From the NCBI RefSeq assembly GCF_004770045.1, contig NZ_RQFO01000004.1:310001-374000 (forward strand): DNA of 64,000 bases, read 5' to 3'. Position numbers and translations under genes: made by a program. Shown in pieces: positions 54,410-62,945 of the stretch. Every line of letters begins with the position of its first letter. Positions within the stretch are counted from its first letter, which is position 1. The notes under the pieces are model-generated. The model did not search any database, was not told the origin of the DNA, and worked only from the letters and a program-made list of their open reading frames with translations. The DNA is from Leptospira montravelensis. GTDB taxonomy: Bacteria; Spirochaetota; Leptospiria; Leptospirales; Leptospiraceae.

Positions 54410-55451
54410 GATTTGTACTGAGAGAGCCAGTGGCCCTTGGAACAACCACAATGTCTACTCTCCGATTGAGAGCTTTATTTTCTTTGGATGTATTTGGCAC
54501 AATTGGTTGGAACTCGCCATAACCTGCACTAGAAAAGTTTTTTGGATTTAGGTTTTTGTTTTGTAACATATAATCCAACACGGATAATGCCCGTTCGCTG
54601 GATAAATGCCAGTTATTGCGAAATTTTGTTTTGATAGGCACATTGTCTGTATGTCCTTCTACCACAATGTAATTTTCTGGATAGGATGCTAAGATTTCTC
54701 TAATTTTTTCGATCGCGGGAAGGATTGCTGGTTTCAATTCGGAAGAACCACTATCAAAAGAAATTTTATCATCGATATTAATGATGAGTTTGTTATGAAA
54801 ACGTTTGAGTCGAATTTGGCCCGAGGTAATTTCTTTTGCCAATTTTTCTTCGAACTCTTTTGTTTGTTCCGCAAGTCTTTCTAATTCTCTTTTTTGTTCT
54901 TTTGTGAGTTTGCGAAGGTTAGCCAGTTCTTCTTCTAAATTACGAATTCTTTCTTTCAGTTCGTCAGTTTTTGCTTCATAAGTTTCTCTCAGTTTTTGTT
55001 CTTTTTGCAGGCACTCGCGCTCTTTCTCTTCGAGTTTTTTCTTATAAGTTTCTAAATCGGCTCGGTCTTTTTCCTCACGTTTCCTGTTTTCATCTGCGAG
55101 TAATCGTTCCTTGTCAGTTCCTTTTTTCTCTAAACCACGAAGGCGCATATCGTAATCGCGCATTTTATCGGAATATTCATCTTGCTCTTTGGCACGATTG
55201 CGTTTTTCCAGCTCCAAGTCTTCTGTTAGGTTTCGATTTTCCTTTTGGAGATCTTTTTTTTCTTCTTCCAAACGATTCAATTCGTTTTGATGTTGTTTGC
55301 GAATGTCAGCAAGTTCCAATTCCAAAGCATATTTTTCTTTGTAGATTTGGTTGTATTCATATGGAAAATAAACCCAGTCCGCAGATAGAGAAGATAACGA
55401 AAGAAATCCAAATAGAAAAAAGACAGTAAGGGAAAGGAACTTATTTCGCAT
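54402..55451 (-). CDS. Secreted coiled-coil protein with OmpA-like C-terminal domain
   Basis: 349 residues. A signal peptide (LSLTVFFLFGFLSLSSLSAD) is cut near residue 26; there is no lipobox. Residues about 45-210 are a long charged coiled coil (ELNRLEEEKKDLQKENRN). The OmpA/MotB domain (about 225-340) has ISFDSGSSELKP, VEGHTDNVPIK, WHLSSERALSVLDYM and NRRVDIVV, all peptidoglycan-binding features. The product could span the periplasm as a stiff wall-bound rod. The ATG at 55451 lies in the last codons of the upstream lipoprotein gene (11-base overlap); the next gene, a CDF exporter, also overlaps. Tight coupling of all three is striking. Confidence 0.85.
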   Translation of the reverse strand: MRNKFLSLTVFFLFGFLSLSSLSADWVYFPYEYNQIYKEKYALELELADIRKQHQNELNRLEEEKKDLQKENRNLTEDLELEKRNRAKEQDEYSDKMRDYDMRLRGLEKKGTDKERLLADENRKREEKDRADLETYKKKLEEKERECLQKEQKLRETYEAKTDELKERIRNLEEELANLRKLTKEQKRELERLAEQTKEFEEKLAKEITSGQIRLKRFHNKLIINIDDKISFDSGSSELKPAILPAIEKIREILASYPENYIVVEGHTDNVPIKTKFRNNWHLSSERALSVLDYMLQNKNLNPKNFSSAGYGEFQPIVPNTSKENKALNRRVDIVVVPRATGSLSTNHE

Positions 55452-56133
55452 CGTCAAAACTATCCTCTAAATTGACTTTTGGCAAACTAGGTGCTTCTGT
55501 TTTCACTCGTTCCCAATCGGAAACACGACGACGAGCCTCTGATTTTTTTTCAGCATATTGGGTTTCGTAAATTTCCTTTTTGATGTATTCGGGATCCGCT
55601 GGTGTTTTCCCTTGAGATTCTTGGAATTTCACTGCAATTTCCGAACGAACTAATTCAAGTTCGGCGATGAGTTCCCCAAGGGCCGCTTCTTTCATTTCTA
55701 AATAGGCTTTGTCTTCTTTTTCCTTTTGAACCCAGGTTTTATACCTAGTTTCTTCCTTTGCTCTTTCCAATTCATGAGCCTGACTTTCTTCCAGATAACG
55801 TTTGGAAGAAGCACCGTCTTCTTTCAATACAAAGTAGGTTTCTTTAGAGCGGGCTAAATCCCTCTGTGCACTATGTTTAGAGACTTTTGAAAGTGAGATT
55901 TTAATGGCTTGGTTCGTAAGACTATTGGCCTTCCTTTGGAGGGAAACTTCATTATTCAGTTTGATGATTTTATCGGTGAGGACTTTTGAAGCATTTTTTT
56001 GCTCCGCATTCATAACTTCTTCGCGCACATAGGCATCAGGAACCTTGCTGATTTTTGGTTCAAAGAGAACACAATGGGAAAAAACAAGGAGAAGAAAAAG
56101 ATTCGTTTTCAAAATTCGAACTCGTGCCGACAT
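55441..56133 (-). CDS. Coiled-coil lipoprotein of unknown function
   Basis: 230 residues. The signal NLFLLLVFSHCVLFEP has a lipobox ending at Cys 21, unusual in its His before the Cys but acceptable for spirochaetes. The mature part is almost wholly helical and highly charged (AQRDLARSKETYFVLK, ELERAKEETRYKTWVQKEKE). No domain was recognised. It ends inside the start of the coiled-coil OmpA gene; a lipoprotein and a coiled-coil wall-binder made together suggest a trans-envelope pair, comparable in layout to Tol-Pal or YbgF-type sets but without homology that I can see. Confidence 0.75.
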   Translation of the reverse strand: MSARVRILKTNLFLLLVFSHCVLFEPKISKVPDAYVREEVMNAEQKNASKVLTDKIIKLNNEVSLQRKANSLTNQAIKISLSKVSKHSAQRDLARSKETYFVLKEDGASSKRYLEESQAHELERAKEETRYKTWVQKEKEDKAYLEMKEAALGELIAELELVRSEIAVKFQESQGKTPADPEYIKKEIYETQYAEKKSEARRRVSDWERVKTEAPSLPKVNLEDSFDDAK

Positions 56134-56198
56134 AGGATATAGCCTATGGTCTACGTGACATAACCGTCAATTGGAAAATTCAGGAAATCCGCTGATTT

Positions 56199-57602
56199 AT
56201 GGAAGAAGAAAGAAAGAAAGAGTCCGAATTCCGTATCAAAATCGACAGGGACAGCGATTCCTATGATGAGTTTGTCAATCAAATCAAAGACCTCATTACC
56301 AATGCGGATTCCAAACAACTTAAAGAAATGTTGGATGGGGCTCACCCTGCCGACATAGTTACATTATTCCGTGATTTAGAAAGAAAAGAGGAATTGTACC
56401 TCTTTCGTCTTTTATCTAGGGAAGACCAAGCCTACGCCCTCATCAAAATGGAAGAGGAGACTTTGGAGTCTTTTTTAGAAGAACTTTCTGTAGATGAAAT
56501 TTCGAATACCCTCAATCATATTGAAACAGATGAAACAACTTACCTTTTATCTTACCTTCCTGGCGCAAAACGAGAGTTAGTATTAGCAAATTTAAGTAAA
56601 GCCGATAGTTTTGAAATCAGGTCGCAACTTGGATTTCGTGAGTCTTCTGCGGGTCGGCTAATGTCCAAAGATTTTGCTACAGTGTCGATTACGGATAATG
56701 TGCGAAAAGGGATCATCAATGTTCGGAAAAAAGCCAAAGAAATTGATGATATCTACCAAGTTTATGTGACCGATGAAAACGGAGTACTTGAAGGTTTCAT
56801 TGCTCTCAAGGATTTATTTCTCACTCCCATCAATACCAAAGTATCCAAAATCACGAATTTTTCAGTTTTTGCGTTTCATTACGATGTAGACCAGGAAGAA
56901 GTTGCCAACACCTTTAAAAAATACGACTTATTTAGCGCTGCCGTCACAGATGATTTGGGCCGCATCATTGGTCGGATCACTGTGGATGATGTTTTAGAAA
57001 TCGTTGAAGAAGAGGCCTCTGAAGATATCCTCCTCATGGCAGGGGTTTCGGAAGATGAAAGATTATCCACACCCATTTTGCAATCGGTAAAACGTCGTAT
57101 CATTTGGTTGAACGTTAATTTGCTCACTGCCTTTGTAAGTTCCACAGTAGTTGCTTTTTTTGAAGATACCATTTCTCAGATTGTGGTACTTGCTACCCTT
57201 ATGCCTATCGTAGCTGGACTTGGAGGCAATGCGGGAACTCAATCGGTAACGGTTGTAATTCGCAATATTGCAACAGGAGATCTATCAGTTTCTAATTGGT
57301 GGGAAGCAGTTCGAAAAGAATTTACTATTGGAGTCCTCAACGGCCTTGTTCTTGGACTCGTGACGGGCTGTATGATCTTTTTTGTGAAAGGGAATCCAGT
57401 GTTAGGGTTTGTGGTAGGGACTGCCATGTTTGTCAATATGATTGTAGCATCACTGACTGGATCCTTAGTTCCGATTGTTCTAAAAGGAATGCGAGTGGAT
57501 CCGGCAATTGCTTCTTCCATTTTTGTGACTGCGACAACGGATGTTTGCGGATTTTTCTTTTTCCTCGGACTGGCCACAGTCCTGGCAAAATATTTAATTT
57601 AG
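56199..57602 (+). CDS. mgtE: Magnesium transporter MgtE
   Basis: 467 residues. The cytosolic N-domain (about 10-135: HPADIVTLFRDLERKEELYLFRLL), two CBS domains (about 140-265) and five C-terminal membrane helices (about 295-465) follow the MgtE order. The pore motif GLGGNAGTQSVTVVIRNIATGD is the family signature. Mg2+ bound between the N and CBS domains closes the channel when cytosolic Mg2+ is sufficient. The start is an ATG; no M-box leader is seen in the 65 bases to the divergent lipoprotein gene. Confidence 0.95.
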   Translation: MEEERKKESEFRIKIDRDSDSYDEFVNQIKDLITNADSKQLKEMLDGAHPADIVTLFRDLERKEELYLFRLLSREDQAYALIKMEEETLESFLEELSVDEISNTLNHIETDETTYLLSYLPGAKRELVLANLSKADSFEIRSQLGFRESSAGRLMSKDFATVSITDNVRKGIINVRKKAKEIDDIYQVYVTDENGVLEGFIALKDLFLTPINTKVSKITNFSVFAFHYDVDQEEVANTFKKYDLFSAAVTDDLGRIIGRITVDDVLEIVEEEASEDILLMAGVSEDERLSTPILQSVKRRIIWLNVNLLTAFVSSTVVAFFEDTISQIVVLATLMPIVAGLGGNAGTQSVTVVIRNIATGDLSVSNWWEAVRKEFTIGVLNGLVLGLVTGCMIFFVKGNPVLGFVVGTAMFVNMIVASLTGSLVPIVLKGMRVDPAIASSIFVTATTDVCGFFFFLGLATVLAKYLI

Positions 57603-57664
57603 GGATTGCCCTTTTGATTTTAAATTCTTGCCACGATGTGAAACCGCCAAATACTGATGTCGAA

Positions 57665-58300
57665 ATGAAATTCTTGTCTTTGTTAATCTCTGTATTTTCT
57701 TTTTTTTTACTAATCCATTGCCAATCTCCTTCCACCATTAGCTCTCATACCAATGGAGATACAAACAAGGAAGTCCTACCAGAAAAGGATTTACTTCCAC
57801 CACCGGGAGGCGAAGGAGAAATCATTTTAAATGAAAAAGGGGAAGAAGTCCAAAATCATGCGGGCGAAATTCCATTCTTTCAAAAAAAAAGCGAACTACC
57901 AACTGAACTTTTCCGCGTATATATTGCCTCTGATTCTTACATGGTGCGCCAAATTCGGCATACGGATAAAATTCGTAGAAAACCTGATTTAGGTGGAGAT
58001 GAACTTGCAAAAGAAGAAATGAAAAAATTTGATCTTCTTAGTTTTGTGGATGATGGAATGATCACCATTGGACTTAACACGATCACAGGAAAATTGGAAT
58101 CAATCGCCTTTGATCGTCGTGTCCCTAGGATCAATGATGTGGCAAAGATCATCCAAAATGATGCTTCCCGTTTTAATTATGAGCATTTGTCCAAAGACGG
58201 AGCTCCCATTATTACAAAGTTTTTAATTAGTTATCAAATACGATTATATCCAGGTAAAACGAGAGACGAGATCAAACAAATGTTGCAGAAGAAAAAATAA
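57665..58300 (+). CDS. Lipoprotein of unknown function
   Basis: 211 residues. The signal LISVFSFFLLIHCQSPS has the lipidated Cys near residue 19. A Pro/Glu-rich linker (to about 70) leads to a soluble domain (about 80-211) with strands and helices, FRVYIASDSYMVRQIRHTDKI onward, that I do not recognise. The ATG at 57665 is the start; the frame upstream runs back inside mgtE and is not coding. It lies 62 bases after mgtE and ends exactly at the terminator stem. Confidence 0.72.
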   Translation: MKFLSLLISVFSFFLLIHCQSPSTISSHTNGDTNKEVLPEKDLLPPPGGEGEIILNEKGEEVQNHAGEIPFFQKKSELPTELFRVYIASDSYMVRQIRHTDKIRRKPDLGGDELAKEEMKKFDLLSFVDDGMITIGLNTITGKLESIAFDRRVPRINDVAKIIQNDASRFNYEHLSKDGAPIITKFLISYQIRLYPGKTRDEIKQMLQKKK

Positions 58301-58324
58301 AGGTCTTCTGTAACAGAAGACCTT
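58300..58324. terminator. Bidirectional terminator between two lipoprotein genes
   Basis: AAGGTCTTCTG (58300-58310), loop TAA, CAGAAGACCTT (58314-58324): 11 perfect pairs. T-rich tails lie on both sides, GTATCTTTTTCTTTTT on plus and TTTATTTTTTC on minus. The left arm begins at the last base of the plus-strand stop codon. Confidence 0.8.
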
Positions 58325-58359
58325 GTATCTTTTTCTTTTTGGAAACGGATTCTAAAAAA

Positions 58360-59331
58360 TTACCATTTAAAATTCCCATGTTTTTCATAAATGAAAGGAA
58401 TGGTTTCTGGAACTGACGGTACTTTTAAACCAGAATCACCTTTTAAATCAAATAGAGCCGATTTGGATTGGATGGTTTTGTAAAGTGAGGAACTAATGGA
58501 TGTTATGGGAAACTTTGTGGCTACTTTTACAGTAGAGGTTTTTCCTGAGTTGATGATTTCCTTAGGAGTTCCGTTTAAAAACTTTTCACCTGCTAAATTT
58601 AAATCATAGTTAAGATTAGTTAGGTTTAAATTTGATGCGGCTTCATTTGCAAAAACAAAATCAAACTCAGTATTTAAATCTAAATTAATGCCAGAAAGAC
58701 CTGCTTTTGCTGCGGAAGTGGCCGGTTGTTTGGTTCCTCCAAGTAGTCCTTTTAAAAAACCAGTAGCTGTGTCTGCCAGTGCATTGGTATTCGAAGCACT
58801 GAGGATATCTGCCTCGGTTGGCATCAAAATTTTAAAGTTCTGAATCTCAACATTAGGTAAGATAGCAGGGATTTCCTTTTTTTTCACAAAGGGAAAACTT
58901 AGAGAATCTTTTCCCAAGAGTTGCCATTGTTTAGGAATCGGAACTTTCATATTTCCTTCTGCACTGACTTCTAACAATGGTTTGTTTGGGAATTTTTTAT
59001 AAAGATTGAGTAAATCAGTATATTTTAGTTTTACTTCTAAAGGTAATTGTTTTGTTTTTTTCCCTTCAATGGCCCCTAAATCGGTTTTAATTTGTGAAAG
59101 TTTTAATCCTTCAATTTTGATATCCATATCGAGCAATGAACTGGGGATAGACACCGGATAGGGATTTTCCACCGAGGTCACTACGTTCAATGTAATGTCA
59201 GTAAAAGTAATACTCTTTATCGATAGAGAATCAAATTCAAACTCAGGCAAAGGGATTTTGTCTTGGATTACCCCAAGCACAGAACATTGGAGACTGAATA
59301 CAGAAAGGAGTAGTGGAATTGCCAATTTCAT
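58360..59331 (-). CDS. LEA14-like (LEA type 2/WHy) lipoprotein with two domains
   Basis: 323 residues. The signal PLLLSVFSLQCSV is a lipobox with Cys 16. Two LEA_2/WHy-like beta sandwiches follow: residues about 35-145 (FTDITLNVVTSVENPYPVSI is the family's NPxPxxI region) and about 215-320 (DLNTEFDFVFANEAASN). Bacterial LEA14-like proteins protect the envelope in stress, but their biochemistry is not settled. The second copy has lost the NPYP motif (ANEAAS), so it is probably older or specialised. Its 5' end is 31 bases from the exonuclease III gene stop on the same strand. Confidence 0.82.
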   Translation of the reverse strand: MKLAIPLLLSVFSLQCSVLGVIQDKIPLPEFEFDSLSIKSITFTDITLNVVTSVENPYPVSIPSSLLDMDIKIEGLKLSQIKTDLGAIEGKKTKQLPLEVKLKYTDLLNLYKKFPNKPLLEVSAEGNMKVPIPKQWQLLGKDSLSFPFVKKKEIPAILPNVEIQNFKILMPTEADILSASNTNALADTATGFLKGLLGGTKQPATSAAKAGLSGINLDLNTEFDFVFANEAASNLNLTNLNYDLNLAGEKFLNGTPKEIINSGKTSTVKVATKFPITSISSSLYKTIQSKSALFDLKGDSGLKVPSVPETIPFIYEKHGNFKW

Positions 59332-59362
59332 TCCAAAAATCTCTCCCTATCCAAAAGGATTG

Positions 59363-60133
59363 TCAAGTGAATTGAATATTCATTACCAAAGGGGCGTGAT
59401 CGGAAAGAACAGGTTCTTTGGCAATGGCCACAGATTCAATTTTATACCCGGAAGATTTAGTGATAAAAAAATAGTCAATCCTCCAACCTTTATTGTTTTT
59501 CCTTGCTTGGAACCTATATGTCCACCATGAGTATTCATCTTTCATTTGGGGATGTATCATTCGAAAGCAGTCGAAAAAACCTAAATCTAAAAACTTTGAA
59601 ACCCAGGCTCTTTCTTCCGGTAGAAATCCGGAACTCTTTTGGTTTCCTTTCGCGTTGTGGATATCAATTTCTGTATGGGCGATATTGACATCACCGCAAA
59701 CAATCAAAGGTTTTTTCTTCTTAGTATAGGGTTTTGCTAGTTCGTAAAAAGAATCTAAAAATTGGTATTTGATTTTTTGCCTTTCTTCTCCGCTAGTTCC
59801 TGAGGGAAAATAAAGATTCCAAAGGTAAAATTCGGGAAATTCTAAAAAGACGGACCTTCCTTCTGAGGTGTAAATCCCGTCTCCAAATCCTATCACAACT
59901 GATTTCGGTTTTAGTTTGGTCAGAACAGCAGTGCCACTGTATCCTGGTTTATTCGCTATACAGCTGTGTACCATATACCCAAGATTTCTAAATTCTTCTC
60001 TATCAATTTCCGAAACAGGGGCCTTTGTTTCTTGGAAACAAATAATGTCAGGATTTTCCTGACAGATAAAATCGAGCAAACCTTTGCTCAAACTGGAACG
60101 AATTCCGTTGCAATTTAACGTGATGATTTTCAT
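59363..60133 (-). CDS. xth: Exodeoxyribonuclease III
   Basis: 256 residues, the ExoIII/AP-endonuclease fold. TLNCNGIRSSLSKGLLDF, FQETKAP with the metal Glu, GYSGTAVLTK, VCGDVNIAHTEID, YSWWTYRF and the final LSDHAPLVM His-Asp pair are all present. It cuts DNA at abasic sites and degrades 3' ends. Start ATG. It is divergent from the adenylate cyclase with 50 bases between starts and followed by the LEA14-like lipoprotein gene. Confidence 0.95.
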   Translation of the reverse strand: MKIITLNCNGIRSSLSKGLLDFICQENPDIICFQETKAPVSEIDREEFRNLGYMVHSCIANKPGYSGTAVLTKLKPKSVVIGFGDGIYTSEGRSVFLEFPEFYLWNLYFPSGTSGEERQKIKYQFLDSFYELAKPYTKKKKPLIVCGDVNIAHTEIDIHNAKGNQKSSGFLPEERAWVSKFLDLGFFDCFRMIHPQMKDEYSWWTYRFQARKNNKGWRIDYFFITKSSGYKIESVAIAKEPVLSDHAPLVMNIQFT

Positions 60134-60183
60134 CTAGAATTGAGATCGATTGTATGGCGTAATAAGTCGATACTAAAAAAGGC

Positions 60184-62940
60184 ATGATAGAAATTTCCGC
60201 AGAAATTCCGTTCCTCCGAACGTCCAAACTAGTGTTTCTTTTCTGGGATGAATCTCCTGGAAGTTTAGAAACTTGGGATTGGAACGAGGGGATTACTATA
60301 TTTTTCCAAACTCGGCGTGCCGGGGAACTGGAGTTTCGATTTGGTCCCCCACTTTGGGGAATTCCTACAGAAACAAATCGTCTTGAATTTCCATTCGTTT
60401 CCATTCATAATATATCCACAAACAAGTATTTGGCGAATGAATTATCAAAATTAGGCGAAGATAAAACAATTTACGTTTTGATACCAAAGGGTTTGGAATC
60501 AGAGGCACGTTCTGTATTTGCACGATTAGAATACCTCTGGGATGATAAAATATCTCCCGATCGAATCACTCATAAATTTGGCCTGACGGGAAAAACAAGT
60601 TCTGTTTCGGATACCCAAGTTTCAAACCATCTTATCTCTAAAAAAGATTCAGTGACTCACCCTCCATTAGAGTTTGTAGGAAGGTCAGGTAGAAAAAAAA
60701 TAAAAGAAGAGATTTTAGTTTCTGCCAATGAAGCTCCTTTCCGTGAATTGAATGCGGAAATGGATTATGAAATTGAGGAGGAACTTTCGCCTAGTTCTGA
60801 TTCTCCCAACCATCCCTATGATTTGATTGAATCATCTTTTTCAGAATCGGAATTCGTTGAAGTAAATCATACAAATGAAGTTTCGGATCAAATAAAAACT
60901 ACGGCAGAAGTAAAAGTAGATAAAAAAGAAGAATCTTACGAAACTACTTTGGATGGATCTTCCAATACTAAGTTTTCGCTCCAATTAAAAATGATGGGTG
61001 TGATTAGTCTTTTATTTGCATTGTCAGTATCTGTAATTATATTTTTTGCTTCTTTTTATTTTAAAAGGTCCATTGAACTTCAGTTACGTGACAATAATAT
61101 TCGTATTGCAGAAATCATTGGTTCAAAAGTAAAATCAGATATTTTGGGTGTTGTGGAAAAAGGACGCCAAATTGCCATTACACTTACGACCCAAGGTCTT
61201 CCTGAAGCAGAGAGAAAACTACTTATTAAAACATTTTTTCAAAATGATAAAGAGTTCATTTATTTAGGGATTTTTGAACGAAAAGAAAATTCTTTGGTGA
61301 TGAAACGAGAAGTGTTCAATGAAGAAGAACTAAAAAAAAGTTCTGTTACCGAAGAAGATTTTCATACGGTTGTCAATCGGAATCGTGATTCTCTGGCTCA
61401 GGCTTTTAATGGCCAAACTGTACTTTTAAATTCGAGTCCAGGGTTTCAAGAACCTTCCTTTGCCATTGCTATTCCAACAGCGGAAAATGGGGAACTAGAT
61501 AATGCTCTTGTGATGATTGTAAAACTTAACAAAATCATCGGAGCTTTTTCGAAAAAGGGTATCGAAACCACTTTTATGGTAAACGGAAATGGAACCGTTC
61601 TTGCTCATCCTAAAGAAGACTTAGTTCTTGCGGCAACAGATCTTACTTCTATGCCTATCGTAAAATCTATGTTAACGAGTGCACCGAATACCGGGCAAAT
61701 GAGTTATTTAGATGAAGAGTTAGGCGGATCTTATTTGGGTTCTTTTCAGAAAATTGGATTTGCTGATGCCGGTGTGATTACCATTGTTTCAGAAGAAAAG
61801 GCTTTTGCCGATGTATACAAAAGTCAAAAAACAAATTTGTATATTGCTGGCATTGGTTTGTGTTCGGCACTAATCTTTGTATTTTTCTTTTCCAAAACCA
61901 TTACTAAACCTGTTTTACAGCTTCTTTCCGCTACTTTGGAAATTGCAAAAGGAAATTTTAAAATCGGAATTAAACCCACCACGCAAGATGAAGTGGGTCT
62001 TCTTACCAAATACTTCATTGATATGGGTGCGGGTTTAGAAGAACGAGAAAAGGTGAAAAACATCTTAGGGAGTATGATTGATCCTGTTGTGGTCCAAGAA
62101 GCTATGGTTGACTTGGCTGCTTTAAAAAGGGGATCGGAAACTCATATTACCGCATTTTTTTCGGATGTGGCCAGTTTTTCTACGATATCCGAACAGTTAA
62201 AATCTGCCGACCTTGCGGCCCTTCTCAATGAATATCTGTCTGCTATGACAATCATTCTAAAAAAACATGAAGGAGTTTTGGATAAATACATTGGAGATGC
62301 CATTGTCGGAATTTTTAATGCACCGGTTTCTGTTTTAGAACATGAATTAAAAGCGGCGCGTGCCAGTGTGGATATGGTAATGAAACTTGCTGACTTACGC
62401 GAGTATTGGACAAAAAACAATCTTTATTCAAAAGAAGCTCAAGTGATGGATGCAAGGATTGGACTCAATTCAGGACCAGCTAAGGTTGGTTTTATGGGAA
62501 CAGATGCGCTGGCTTCGTACACAATGATGGGTGACACAGTCAATCTTGCAGCAAGGCTTGAAGCCGCAGGGAAAGACTATGGTGTGAATATTCTTATTAC
62601 CGATCCTATTCGAGATTCTATCCAAGGCGAAATGGTGACTAGGTATTTGGACCTTGTGAGAGTAAAGGGTAAAAATGAACCGGTGAAAATTCATGAGCTC
62701 ATTGGTTATCGTTCGATGATCTCCAATAACTTTTTGGAATCCGCAGAAATTTATGAATCTGGATTTAAAGAATACTTAAATCAAAATTGGGATTCAGCAA
62801 TTAAATTTTTTACTGAAGCAGAAAAAGCCAAAGGGCAAAAAGACAAGTCTAGTCGTATGCTTGTAGAACGTTGCGAAGAATACAAATTAAATCCACCTGG
62901 TTCCGATTGGGATGGAGTTTTCACAAGGACCCATAAATAA
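60184..62940 (+). CDS. Membrane adenylate cyclase with periplasmic sensor and novel N-terminal region
   Basis: 918 residues. The first about 270 residues are cytosolic and not recognised (a beta-rich part to about 150, then a charged linker). A membrane helix (about 270-294), a Cache-like periplasmic sensor (to about 550), a second helix (552-573), HAMP (to about 625) and a class III cyclase domain (654-830) follow. The metal Asps are in FFSDVASF and YIGDAIVGIF; Lys in LDKYIGD and Thr in YTMMGDTVN favour ATP over GTP. Asn and Arg of NLAARLE complete the site. A helical, TPR-like tail follows. AAGG lies only one base before the ATG. The FecR-type gene follows by five bases. Confidence 0.9.
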   Translation: MIEISAEIPFLRTSKLVFLFWDESPGSLETWDWNEGITIFFQTRRAGELEFRFGPPLWGIPTETNRLEFPFVSIHNISTNKYLANELSKLGEDKTIYVLIPKGLESEARSVFARLEYLWDDKISPDRITHKFGLTGKTSSVSDTQVSNHLISKKDSVTHPPLEFVGRSGRKKIKEEILVSANEAPFRELNAEMDYEIEEELSPSSDSPNHPYDLIESSFSESEFVEVNHTNEVSDQIKTTAEVKVDKKEESYETTLDGSSNTKFSLQLKMMGVISLLFALSVSVIIFFASFYFKRSIELQLRDNNIRIAEIIGSKVKSDILGVVEKGRQIAITLTTQGLPEAERKLLIKTFFQNDKEFIYLGIFERKENSLVMKREVFNEEELKKSSVTEEDFHTVVNRNRDSLAQAFNGQTVLLNSSPGFQEPSFAIAIPTAENGELDNALVMIVKLNKIIGAFSKKGIETTFMVNGNGTVLAHPKEDLVLAATDLTSMPIVKSMLTSAPNTGQMSYLDEELGGSYLGSFQKIGFADAGVITIVSEEKAFADVYKSQKTNLYIAGIGLCSALIFVFFFSKTITKPVLQLLSATLEIAKGNFKIGIKPTTQDEVGLLTKYFIDMGAGLEEREKVKNILGSMIDPVVVQEAMVDLAALKRGSETHITAFFSDVASFSTISEQLKSADLAALLNEYLSAMTIILKKHEGVLDKYIGDAIVGIFNAPVSVLEHELKAARASVDMVMKLADLREYWTKNNLYSKEAQVMDARIGLNSGPAKVGFMGTDALASYTMMGDTVNLAARLEAAGKDYGVNILITDPIRDSIQGEMVTRYLDLVRVKGKNEPVKIHELIGYRSMISNNFLESAEIYESGFKEYLNQNWDSAIKFFTEAEKAKGQKDKSSRMLVERCEEYKLNPPGSDWDGVFTRTHK

Positions 62941-62945
62941 ATTTT

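Noticed and set aside
57296..57664. Long in-frame extension upstream of the lipoprotein gene
   Set aside because: It runs inside mgtE in another frame; the lipoprotein signal begins at 57665.
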